Shown: piece after piece, positions 42,833 through 48,845 of the stretch | Position numbering within the stretch: position 1 is the first letter of the stretch | Layout: the number at the start of each line of letters is the position of its first letter | NCBI RefSeq assembly: GCF_030123325.1 | Contig: NZ_CP126106.1 | Location: 4,430,001-4,494,000, forward strand | Length of the DNA: 64,000 bases | Direction of reading: 5' to 3' | Source of the DNA: Peribacillus simplex | GTDB lineage: Bacteria > Bacillota > Bacilli > Bacillales > DSM-1321 | Notes under the pieces: generated by a model | The model's input: the letters and a program-made list of their open reading frames with translations, nothing else | Databases searched by the model: none | Told to the model about the DNA's origin: nothing | Program-made: the position numbers and the translations under genes

Positions 42833-42927
42833 TTTGGCACCAAAAGCTACGTTAATCAAAGAGCTCCCCAAGGAAACTCTTGAAAGTACGTAAAGGAACC
42901 AATCGATGCCCTTTCCATGTTTTTTAG

Positions 42928-42957
42928 TTGAATGTATAGGCAAAATGAGGATATAAT
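42928..42957 (+). promoter_or_regulatory. Promoter of the antisense RNA
   Basis: TTGAAT (42928-42933) and TATAAT (42952-42957) with 18-base spacing point into the 3' part of the toxin transcript. No coding frame follows. Confidence 0.65.
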
Positions 42958-42963
42958 AATGAT

Positions 42964-43130
42964 AACTAACATATAAAAAAAAAAGACACTGGTTAAACCA
43001 GCGTCTTAATGAACAGCAAACTGCATAAAGAGCAGCGGCTTTCTGTGGTAAGTCAGTAGCTACTCAATCATGAAAGTAACCCTTTTCCTACATACATCTG
43101 GCCGGATGGTATGGAGGGGGTTACTTTTTT
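42964..43130 (+). ncRNA. Antisense antitoxin RNA of the type I toxin locus
   Basis: The predicted transcript of about 165 nt runs from just after the TATAAT to an intrinsic terminator. GTAACCC (43076-43082) pairs with GGGTTAC (43118-43124) and is followed by six T. It is complementary to the last codons and the 3' UTR of the toxin mRNA, as in the RatA/TxpA arrangement. No ORF is present in it. Confidence 0.6.
42983..43007 (-). terminator. Terminator of the toxin mRNA
   Basis: AAGACGCTGGTT pairs with AACCAGTGTCTT on the minus strand, followed by about ten T. Confidence 0.85.
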
Positions 43131-43207
43131 AATGTAACCGCGATTATTGCGACGATTAAAGAAGCGAATGAAATCATTAGCATCAGTCCGTCCATAATAG
43201 AAATCAC
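43121..43207 (-). CDS. Small hydrophobic type I toxin (putative holin-like toxin family)
   Basis: A 28-residue peptide, MISIMDGLMLMISFASLIV then AIIAVTLKK, with one membrane helix and a basic end. This is the pattern of the putative holin-like/TxpA type I toxins of Bacillus, which damage membranes. The GTG start at 43207 is decided by AAAGGGGGTG eight bases upstream. A convergent antisense RNA covers its 3' end and UTR. A 60-codon frame overlapping it in another phase is a shadow. Confidence 0.75.
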   Translation of the reverse strand: MISIMDGLMLMISFASLIVAIIAVTLKK

Positions 43208-43360
43208 CAGCGCGACACCCCCTTTCTGAAAAGGAGTGACCGCTGCCCACTATACCAAATTGCTGTCCATTTACTATTATATCTATATTTACTTGTTATT
43301 TATAGCCAAAAATGGATGTATTTAGTCTTCTTATTATTTCATGCCTTACATAAAAAAAAT

Positions 43361-43375
43361 CCCACATAAAGTGAG
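43361..43375 (-). terminator. Terminator of the peptidoglycan-binding gene
   Basis: A short CTCAC/GTGGG hairpin on the minus strand with a following run of eight T. Confidence 0.5.
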
Positions 43376-43399
43376 AACATTCTTTGCATGTATATCCTT

Positions 43400-43945
43400 T
43401 TATTGTTCCACTACACGGCCATCTTTATAAATATGGAACCACCCAATCGTTCCTGTGCCGCCTTGATCGATCCAATCTTTATTAGCTGCTTTATAGTTGT
43501 AATAGGATTTTCCTTTGCCATCTTTCAGCAATCTGCCATCACCGCTGAATACGATCTTGTTACCCAGTTTCTTCTTCCCTAACGCGACCGCGTCTTTCTC
43601 CGTGAACTGTCTTCTTTCCACCTTATTTTCATCTAAAGCCGCCCATGTCAGCGGTCCGACGATACCATCTGAAGCTAAGTTATGATCCACTTGAAACTCC
43701 CTTACCACATTTTGTGTTTGCGTACCAAAAATCCCATCAACGCCTACATTATATTTAACATCTTTAAGGCTTTGCTGTAAGTCTCTTACATAACTCGAAC
43801 GTGAGCCTTTCCTGAGGGTCGGGCGCGTTTCCGCCTTCTTTTCGATTTTCTCCTTTGAAGCTGCGTGGGTAATTGAAGGTCCCGCTCCTAGTGGGGCCAA
43901 CATCAGGGCAACTGTTGGAATAATGACCAATAATTTTTTCTTCAA
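43400..43945 (-). CDS. Secreted peptidoglycan-binding protein
   Basis: A 181-residue exported protein. The signal peptide is about 1-30 (KKKLLVIIPTVALMLAPLGAGPSITHAAS), with a peptidoglycan-binding domain (about 40-105: SRSSYVRDLQQSLKDVKYNVGVDGIFGTQTQNVVREFQVDH-like, ending DGIVGPLTWAAL). The tail of about 70 residues ends GWFHIYKDGRVVEQ. No catalytic domain is present. GGAGG is nine bases before TTG 43945 and six before GTG 43948; either may start translation. Confidence 0.75.
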   Translation of the reverse strand: MKKKLLVIIPTVALMLAPLGAGPSITHAASKEKIEKKAETRPTLRKGSRSSYVRDLQQSLKDVKYNVGVDGIFGTQTQNVVREFQVDHNLASDGIVGPLTWAALDENKVERRQFTEKDAVALGKKKLGNKIVFSGDGRLLKDGKGKSYYNYKAANKDWIDQGGTGTIGWFHIYKDGRVVEQ

Positions 43946-44134
43946 CACATATAACCTCCATTCATATGAACACTCCTGCAGGTTTCTGACACTTCCCTTG
44001 GAGCCCATTCATTATAACGTATGGAGTTATTTTATTGGTGTTTTATTACTTAAATTATAAAAAATGGTAAATACGATTCATAGTGTGCATGAAGCTTATA
44101 TGATGGAGGTCCCTTTTCTTGACTAAAACAAAAT

Positions 44135-44154
44135 AATCCCCTAAAAGGGGGATT
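44135..44154 (-). terminator. Terminator of the small DUF3918-like gene
   Basis: AATCCCCC and GGGGATT pair on the minus strand, followed by ATTTTGTTTT. Confidence 0.75.
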
Positions 44155-44171
44155 ACTTTGTTTTAGTGATC

Positions 44172-44345
44172 TTATGGCTGTTGTTGATTCTGCCCTTGTA
44201 TCCCAGTTCCCATGCCCATCAGGTTAGTGGCAAGCGGAACCATATTTTTCATTTTTCCGCCATTTCCACTCAACATTTGATAAGTAGCGATACCTACTCC
44301 GACCGAAGCGACAACTGGCAAAATTTTATTCATGTTTGCCCTCAT
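44172..44345 (-). CDS. Small YrzQ/DUF3918-like protein
   Basis: A 57-residue protein MRANMNKILPVVASVGVGIA and on, with one short hydrophobic helix, a Met/Gly-rich middle and a Gln-rich end (GIQGQNQQQP). It resembles the small YrzQ/DUF3918 proteins of Bacillus. AAGGTG lies six bases before ATG 44345; a longer in-frame start at 44423 lacks a ribosome binding site. Function unknown. Confidence 0.55.
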   Translation of the reverse strand: MRANMNKILPVVASVGVGIATYQMLSGNGGKMKNMVPLATNLMGMGTGIQGQNQQQP

Positions 44346-44525
44346 TAACATCACCTTATTTAATATATTTTTGTTCATTTCCTGAACTCTTATATCTTGT
44401 TCAAAAAAAACCAAAAAATTCAAGATGTTTGTTACCGAAACAATTCGTAATAAAAATACGTTTTAAAGGGAAAATTCTTTCAGGAGGGATATTATGCAAG
44501 TACTCTTGGAATGAGGTGAATATTC

Positions 44526-45299
44526 ATGCCAATGTTAGATGTGGACGGTATTAGCTTGTATTATTCCGTTAAGGGAAAAGGGGTTCCTATTGTCTTTATT
44601 CATCCTCCAGTACTGACAGGTGTTAATTTCCAATACCAAATGGAAGAACTATCGAAAGAGTTCAAAGTTATCACATTTGATATTAGGGGGCACGGAAGAA
44701 GTCAGTATTCAAGACTGCCAGTAACGTATCCCCTGATTATAGAAGATATCAAACATCTGTTGGATCATTTGAAAATAAAAAAAGCTATCATATGCGGTTA
44801 CTCGACCGGCGGCTCCATCGTATTGGAATATTTGCTGACTTGTAGCGATAGGGCTCTAGGAGGCATTGTAATAAGTGGAATGTCAGAAGTGAGGGATAAA
44901 TATTTAAAGCAAAAGATTTCTTTAGGCATATCACTTGCAAATAAAGACGCAGTTCCAATTCTTGCGCTTTCCATTTCATGGAGCAATTCAAATACAGGAA
45001 AGTTGTTCAACGAAATGTTTAATGACGCCCTAAAGGGAGATGCCCGAAATATCGGGCAGTATTACCATTATAGTTTGCATTATAACTGTACAAACCAGCT
45101 AGAGAAAATCAACCTGCCCATTTTACTGATCTATGGTAAAAAAGATAAACCATTGCATCATTACGCTAATTTATTGCATGAAAAATTGCCATGTACGGAA
45201 TTAAAATTCATTGAACATGCCAAGCATCAGATCCCTACAAAAGCGGCTAATGGTTTAAATGAAAGCATTAAGCGTTTTATCCATACACGAACTGTTTGA
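44526..45299 (+). CDS. Alpha/beta hydrolase
   Basis: A 257-residue alpha/beta-hydrolase-fold protein. The oxyanion-side motif is FIHPPVLTG (about 24-32), followed by FDIRGHGRS, the nucleophile elbow GYSTGG (about 94-99), Asp in IYGKKDKP and His in IEHAKHQIP. It is of the esterase/peroxidase-like group; the substrate is unknown. GAGGTG precedes the ATG. The DUF2238-type gene follows after 36 bases and may be cotranscribed. Confidence 0.8.
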   Translation: MPMLDVDGISLYYSVKGKGVPIVFIHPPVLTGVNFQYQMEELSKEFKVITFDIRGHGRSQYSRLPVTYPLIIEDIKHLLDHLKIKKAIICGYSTGGSIVLEYLLTCSDRALGGIVISGMSEVRDKYLKQKISLGISLANKDAVPILALSISWSNSNTGKLFNEMFNDALKGDARNIGQYYHYSLHYNCTNQLEKINLPILLIYGKKDKPLHHYANLLHEKLPCTELKFIEHAKHQIPTKAANGLNESIKRFIHTRTV

Positions 45300-45335
45300 T
45301 TCGATCAACTGATAAATTTAATGGAGTGAAAAAAA

Positions 45336-45983
45336 TTGGGAAGAGATAAAAGCATACTGATTCATTTATTATTACTATTGCTAGTCACTGCCGTTCTTAT
45401 TTGGTCAGTCATTAAGCCTGAAGGATACTTGATATGGACAATGGAAGTCCTTCCTGCCGTTGTGTTTCTGATCTTTGTACTTGCTACATATAATAAATTC
45501 CGCCTCACTACATTATCCTATTTCATTATTGCCGTCCTTTCAATCACCATGTTCATCGGTGCCCATTATACGTACTCAAAAGTCCCTCTGTTTAATTGGC
45601 TAAAAGATCATTACGATCTAACCCGGAACCATTATGATCGGTTTGGGCATTTCCTGAAAGGTTTATTTGCGATTGTGATTAGAGAAATAGTAATACGGAA
45701 AACCCCTCTAAAAAAAGGATCGTGGTTATTTGCTGTTACATTAAGTTTTGCGCTTGCCATTGGAGCCTTATACGAAATCATCGAATGGATATCTGCCATC
45801 ATTTCTAAAGGCGGAAAAGCTTCAAAAGAATTTTTAGGAACACAAGGTGATATTTGGGACGCACAATGGGATATGTCGTTAACATTAATCGGCTCCATCA
45901 TTGTCTTGTTCACCTTGTCCAAACTTCATGACAAGCTGTTACGAAAAGATAAAAATCATGCAGAAAAAACCGAAATCAAATAA
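45336..45983 (+). CDS. DUF2238 membrane protein (YjdF family)
   Basis: A 215-residue protein with about six membrane helices. Conserved charged residues within the membrane part (NHYDRFGHFLKG, GALYEIIEW, GTQGDIWDAQWDM) are typical of DUF2238/YjdF. The start is TTG 45336, decided by TGGAGTG seven bases upstream. Function unknown. Confidence 0.75.
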   Translation: MGRDKSILIHLLLLLLVTAVLIWSVIKPEGYLIWTMEVLPAVVFLIFVLATYNKFRLTTLSYFIIAVLSITMFIGAHYTYSKVPLFNWLKDHYDLTRNHYDRFGHFLKGLFAIVIREIVIRKTPLKKGSWLFAVTLSFALAIGALYEIIEWISAIISKGGKASKEFLGTQGDIWDAQWDMSLTLIGSIIVLFTLSKLHDKLLRKDKNHAEKTEIK

Positions 45984-45997
45984 TCGATTTCGGTTTT
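45966..45997 (+). terminator. Terminator after the DUF2238 gene
   Basis: AAAACCGAAATC pairs with GATTTCGGTTTT over the end of the gene. T-rich sequence follows. Confidence 0.85.
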
Positions 45998-46010
45998 CAT
46001 TTTTAGCCAG

Positions 46011-46160
46011 TCATGATTGTACTTGCTTACTTCCCTTTTTTTCTTTGATGGCTTTTTGATCGATTTTTGTATAGATGCGTTCCACTTCCATTTTGTCATG
46101 CAACAGAAGCTCGCGGTTTTCTTTTAGCAGTTCAGTATAAGATTTCCTTCTCCTAGACAT
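46011..46160 (-). CDS. FbpB-family small basic protein
   Basis: A 49-residue basic protein, MSRRRKSYTELLKENRELLL and on to KKGSKQVQS, with the FbpB pattern (basic start, helical SYTELLKENRELL then DKMEVERIYTKIDQ). In B. subtilis, Fur-regulated FbpB assists the iron-sparing sRNA FsrA. Its ATG lies eight bases inside the 3' end of fbpA, with AGAGGTG upstream. It is the third gene of the Fur-boxed operon. Confidence 0.75.
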   Translation of the reverse strand: MSRRRKSYTELLKENRELLLHDKMEVERIYTKIDQKAIKEKKGSKQVQS

Positions 46161-46320
46161 TTTTTAATTCACCTCTCAAGTGATTGAATTCCTTTTGTAA
46201 AACAACTATCGGAAGCTCGTATAGTTGTTTATTATATTTTTTAAAAATCCCTAATTTCAGAAGTTCTTGTATAAGTTCCTCTTTTTTTGCTTCTCCCTTT
46301 GCACTTAATTGGGTAATCAT
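46153..46320 (-). CDS. FbpA-family small basic protein
   Basis: A 55-residue protein matching the Fur-regulated basic protein A family: a helical basic body with KKEELIQELLKLGIFKK and then KQLYELPIVVLQKEF. AAGGAGGG lies upstream of ATG 46320. It overlaps the flavodoxin frame by 80 bases and fbpB by 8. In B. subtilis the Fbp proteins act with the sRNA FsrA in iron sparing, and the Fur boxes upstream of this operon fit that role. Confidence 0.75.
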   Translation of the reverse strand: MITQLSAKGEAKKEELIQELLKLGIFKKYNKQLYELPIVVLQKEFNHLRGELKNV

Positions 46321-46852
46321 CAAGGACCCTCCTTAACAAAAATGCTGACTTTTGGTATTTTGGGCTGCCTAGCATCCGATCCCACATGAAGAATCTCCAC
46401 TTCTTCCTATTGCTTCCCCATATAAGGGCATGCTCTGCAAAGTCTTCACATTTCCTTAATCGTTCGTATGTACTGCTATCCTGGTGTATTTTCAATACCC
46501 GATCATATACATCAAATCCAACTTGCTTCATTTTATCGGAAAGAGTATCTATCGCGGCGCAAGGTTTCGAATGGGTCAAGTCGCCGGCACCAAAAAATGC
46601 GACTTTCACTCCAGCAAAGTCCACCTGGTCAATTTCTTCATAAAACTCGTGTGCTTCATACGGTAAATCTTCAAGATTCCATGTATATAAACCAATAAAG
46701 GCCAAATCAAAATCCTTTAAAGCATCAACTTCAACAGTATCCAATCTTTCCATATATACTTCACAGCCGACAGCCTTCATTCTATTCTTTATGTTTATAG
46801 CCATATTCTCGGTATTACCGGATAAACTGACATAACCAATGAATACCTTCAT
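46241..46852 (-). CDS. Flavodoxin with an atypical, possibly frameshifted C-terminus
   Basis: FMN electron carrier. The FMN-phosphate loop is YVSLSGNTENMA (about 7-18), with FIGLYTWNLEDLPYEA (about 53-68) and FFGAGDLTHSKPC (about 87-99). Normal flavodoxins end at about 150 residues, whereas this frame runs to 203 and overlaps fbpA by 80 bases. In another phase the sequence reads RQPKIPKVSIFVKEGP with a stop just before the fbpA ATG (TGATG), so a small frameshift near codons 155-165 is likely. It is Fur-regulated, consistent with replacing ferredoxin under iron limitation. Confidence 0.75.
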   Translation of the reverse strand: MKVFIGYVSLSGNTENMAINIKNRMKAVGCEVYMERLDTVEVDALKDFDLAFIGLYTWNLEDLPYEAHEFYEEIDQVDFAGVKVAFFGAGDLTHSKPCAAIDTLSDKMKQVGFDVYDRVLKIHQDSSTYERLRKCEDFAEHALIWGSNRKKWRFFMWDRMLGSPKYQKSAFLLRRVLDDYPIKCKGRSKKRGTYTRTSEIRDF

Positions 46853-46869
46853 CTATATCACTTCCTAAT

Positions 46870-46884
46870 TGAGAATTACTTTCA
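46870..46884 (-). promoter_or_regulatory. Fur box, proximal
   Basis: TGAGAATTACTTTCA matches the 7-1-7 Fur consensus TGATAATNATTATCA at 11 of 14 fixed bases, 18 bases upstream of the flavodoxin gene. Confidence 0.6.
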
Positions 46885-46903
46885 TTACACATATCACTAT
46901 AAA

Positions 46904-46918
46904 TGAAAATGATTCTCA
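46904..46918 (-). promoter_or_regulatory. Fur box, distal
   Basis: TGAAAATGATTCTCA matches the 7-1-7 Fur consensus at 12 of 14 fixed bases. Together with the proximal box it strongly suggests iron repression of the operon. Confidence 0.75.
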
Positions 46919-47028
46919 TTGTCAATTATTTACCTTCACTATTATATGCAGGATGAATATCGGCAACGCACATTTTCGCTTCACCTTCCCTGTATCTGTA
47001 ATGCTTCTGGAACGTTTCTTCAAATAAA

Positions 47029-47066
47029 AAGAGCACGTTTTACTCATTAAGAGTAAACGCGCTCTT
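47029..47066 (-). terminator. Terminator of the nitroreductase gene
   Basis: AAGAGCGCGTTTACTC pairs imperfectly with GAGTAAAACGTGCTCTT on the minus strand. Confidence 0.75.
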
Positions 47067-47101
47067 GGTTAATCTAGTATCCCAAATCCTAAAATTTTGA
47101 A

Positions 47102-47704
47102 TTAATAAAATTTAACAATATCCTCGAAAGGCAGGAGCGTTTTTTCTCCTGGTTGTTCATTCGGCTCACCAAATGGCATTTGAGCTATCAGCGACCATTT
47201 CCCTGGAAGATCCCAAGTCTTCATCACTTCTTCATCTATGATGGGATTATAATGTTGTAAAGATGCCCCTATACCTTCCGCTGATAAAGTCATCCATACT
47301 GCATACTGAAGCATAGCATTTCCTTGATGGGACCAATATGGAAACTGTTCTTTATAGGAGGGTGCTTTTTCTTGCATTTGTTCTATTGTTTCTTGATTTT
47401 CAAAGAATAGAAGGGTACCCACTCCATCACGGAATCCCTGTAATCGTTCTGCTGTTGCCGCAAAGCTCTCTTCCGGAACGCGGGAACGAAGTGTTTCTTT
47501 TACAATATCCCAGAACTTTTCATGCTCGTCATCCATCACTACTACCACTCGTCCACTTTGCATATTAAATGAAGTTGGTGCATGTAAAGCCGTTTTCAAT
47601 ACTTCAATCATTCTTTCTTTCGTAATATTTTCGTTCTTTTTCACCTTACGGATGGAACGACGATTGATAATTGCTTCTTTTAAATTTGTTGTAGTTGCTG
47701 ACAT
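47102..47704 (-). CDS. Nitroreductase family protein
   Basis: A 200-residue FMN-dependent NAD(P)H oxidoreductase. RRSIRKVKKNE (about 15-25) is the FMN-binding start, APTSFNMQSGRVVVV (about 42-56) the next signature and GIGASLQHYNP (about 143-153) the C-terminal one. It is similar to DUF24/YodB-regulated quinone or nitro reductases. TTGGAGG precedes the ATG. Its likely upstream partner frnE and their shared operators are now separated from it by a MITE-like insertion that begins 36 bases upstream of its start. Confidence 0.85.
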   Translation of the reverse strand: MSATTTNLKEAIINRRSIRKVKKNENITKERMIEVLKTALHAPTSFNMQSGRVVVVMDDEHEKFWDIVKETLRSRVPEESFAATAERLQGFRDGVGTLLFFENQETIEQMQEKAPSYKEQFPYWSHQGNAMLQYAVWMTLSAEGIGASLQHYNPIIDEEVMKTWDLPGKWSLIAQMPFGEPNEQPGEKTLLPFEDIVKFY

Positions 47705-47739
47705 TTTGATTCCTCCAAATTATGATGTTTTTAATTTTT

Positions 47740-47957
47740 GGCTGTTTTCGCTTACTTTGTTGCTATTTTCCAAGTAAAGCGGTGTGGTTTATTTCCCCTC
47801 CAATGCTCGCTTTCCGCGGGGCGGGCGGTGAGCCTCCTCGGCGTGAACGCCTGTGGGGTCTCACCTGTCCCGCTGCTCCCGCAGGAGTCTCGCACTTGCG
47901 CTCCAATCAACCTTAAATCGTTTCGTTTTAAAAACAACAATCTTTACGAAAAGAGCC
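47740..47957 (+). mobile_element. MITE-like element, copy 3 (218 bp)
   Basis: Ends GGCTGTTTTCGC and inverted GGCTCTTTTCGT, with the perfect 8-bp duplication TAATTTTT at 47732-47739 and 47958-47965. It lies between frnE and the nitroreductase gene, in the same strand orientation as the other copies. Its GC-rich self-complementary core could act as an attenuator within the transcription unit. Confidence 0.85.
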
Positions 47958-47983
47958 TAATTTTTTTAATCCTCAGAAGGTTT

Positions 47984-48634
47984 TTAGCAATTCCCCTTGC
48001 CATCACATTGCAAGCCCTCAAATTCATTCCGTTCATTTTTTGCTTCTTCCTTCTCAATGACTTGCGCTAACCTTTCTTTGCTGGCTAGTCCTTGAATAAC
48101 TTCATCACCAATAATAAACGTCGGGACAGCCCTGATATCCGCTTCTTCATAAGCATGTTTCAGTGCTTCTTGGTGCACTTCCCGATACTTTCGTGACACT
48201 AATGCTTCTCTAAAAGCATCTATAGGAAGTTCAACTTCACCCGCTAATTTTGTCAATACTTCAATATCTTCAATATTTTGTTCCTCTTGAAAAAACGCTG
48301 TAAATACTCTGTTGTGGAACTCATTCCCTTTTCCGTGCTCCTTTGCAAAATGGCAGCCTTCGAACGCCAAATGTGTATATGGATGCGGGGAGACACGGGG
48401 TAAACGCATATCCACTCCCAGTTTTTTCGCAGCAGGAAGAATGTAGGAATCCCATGAATTCAACTTATCGGGTTCATTCCACGGATCAATTTTGGAATAT
48501 GGACTCGGACGCAATTCAAATGGCATCCATTCCACTTCTACATCCTTTTCCTTTACGATTTCGTCCAAAGGACCTTTACCTAAAAAACAAAATGGACATA
48601 TAAAATCAGAATACGCTTTAATTTTCACTGTCAT
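47984..48634 (-). CDS. DsbA-family oxidoreductase, FrnE type
   Basis: A 216-residue thioredoxin-fold protein without a signal peptide. The active-site CPFC lies in SDFICPFCFLGKG (about 9-21), the cis-Pro loop in IRAVPTFIIGD (about 165-175), and a helical insertion in between, as in FrnE/2-hydroxychromene-isomerase-like enzymes. ATG 48634 with GAGGGA upstream is chosen over the codon at 48649. It ends with a Cys pair (GLQCDGKGNC). The divergent spacer holds twin palindromic operators, so thiol or quinone stress control is plausible. Confidence 0.85.
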   Translation of the reverse strand: MTVKIKAYSDFICPFCFLGKGPLDEIVKEKDVEVEWMPFELRPSPYSKIDPWNEPDKLNSWDSYILPAAKKLGVDMRLPRVSPHPYTHLAFEGCHFAKEHGKGNEFHNRVFTAFFQEEQNIEDIEVLTKLAGEVELPIDAFREALVSRKYREVHQEALKHAYEEADIRAVPTFIIGDEVIQGLASKERLAQVIEKEEAKNERNEFEGLQCDGKGNC

Positions 48635-48668
48635 TATATATTCCCTCACTTTTCATCATTGGCTAAAC

Positions 48669-48689
48669 TTGTAATCAAACCAGTTACAA
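48669..48689. promoter_or_regulatory. Palindromic operator A upstream of frnE
   Basis: TTGTAA-TCAAACCAG-TTACAA, a 21-bp inverted repeat. It shares its arms and TCA...AG centre with operator B at 48716-48736. Confidence 0.65.
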
Positions 48690-48715
48690 CACAAACCAAA
48701 AAAATATTTCATTAG

Positions 48716-48736
48716 CTGTAATCATTTTAGTTACAG
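48716..48736. promoter_or_regulatory. Palindromic operator B upstream of frnE
   Basis: CTGTAA-TCATTTTAG-TTACAG, a 21-bp inverted repeat like operator A, 47 bases away centre to centre. The GTAA...TTAC arms recall DUF24/HxlR (YodB-type) or MarR sites. The regulator gene itself is not in this neighbourhood. Confidence 0.65.
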
Positions 48737-48794
48737 GTTGAAATAAAGTCAACCATTATTTTAAAAAAACTAAAAAACATGTACCATTTTACAG

Positions 48795-48844
48795 AAAAAA
48801 AAGTTTGTAAAGAAAGCGTTGCTTTCTCTACAAACTTTTTTTTT
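48795..48844 (-). terminator. Terminator of the RND pump
   Basis: AAAAGTTTGTA with its complement around an inner AGAAAGC/GCTTTCT stem, with T-runs on both sides. Confidence 0.9.
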
Positions 48845-48845
48845 A

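Noticed and set aside
43068..43250. 60-codon minus-strand frame (MGSGHSFSERG...)
   Set aside because: It is out of phase with the 28-residue toxin, has no ribosome binding site and no hydrophobic segment.
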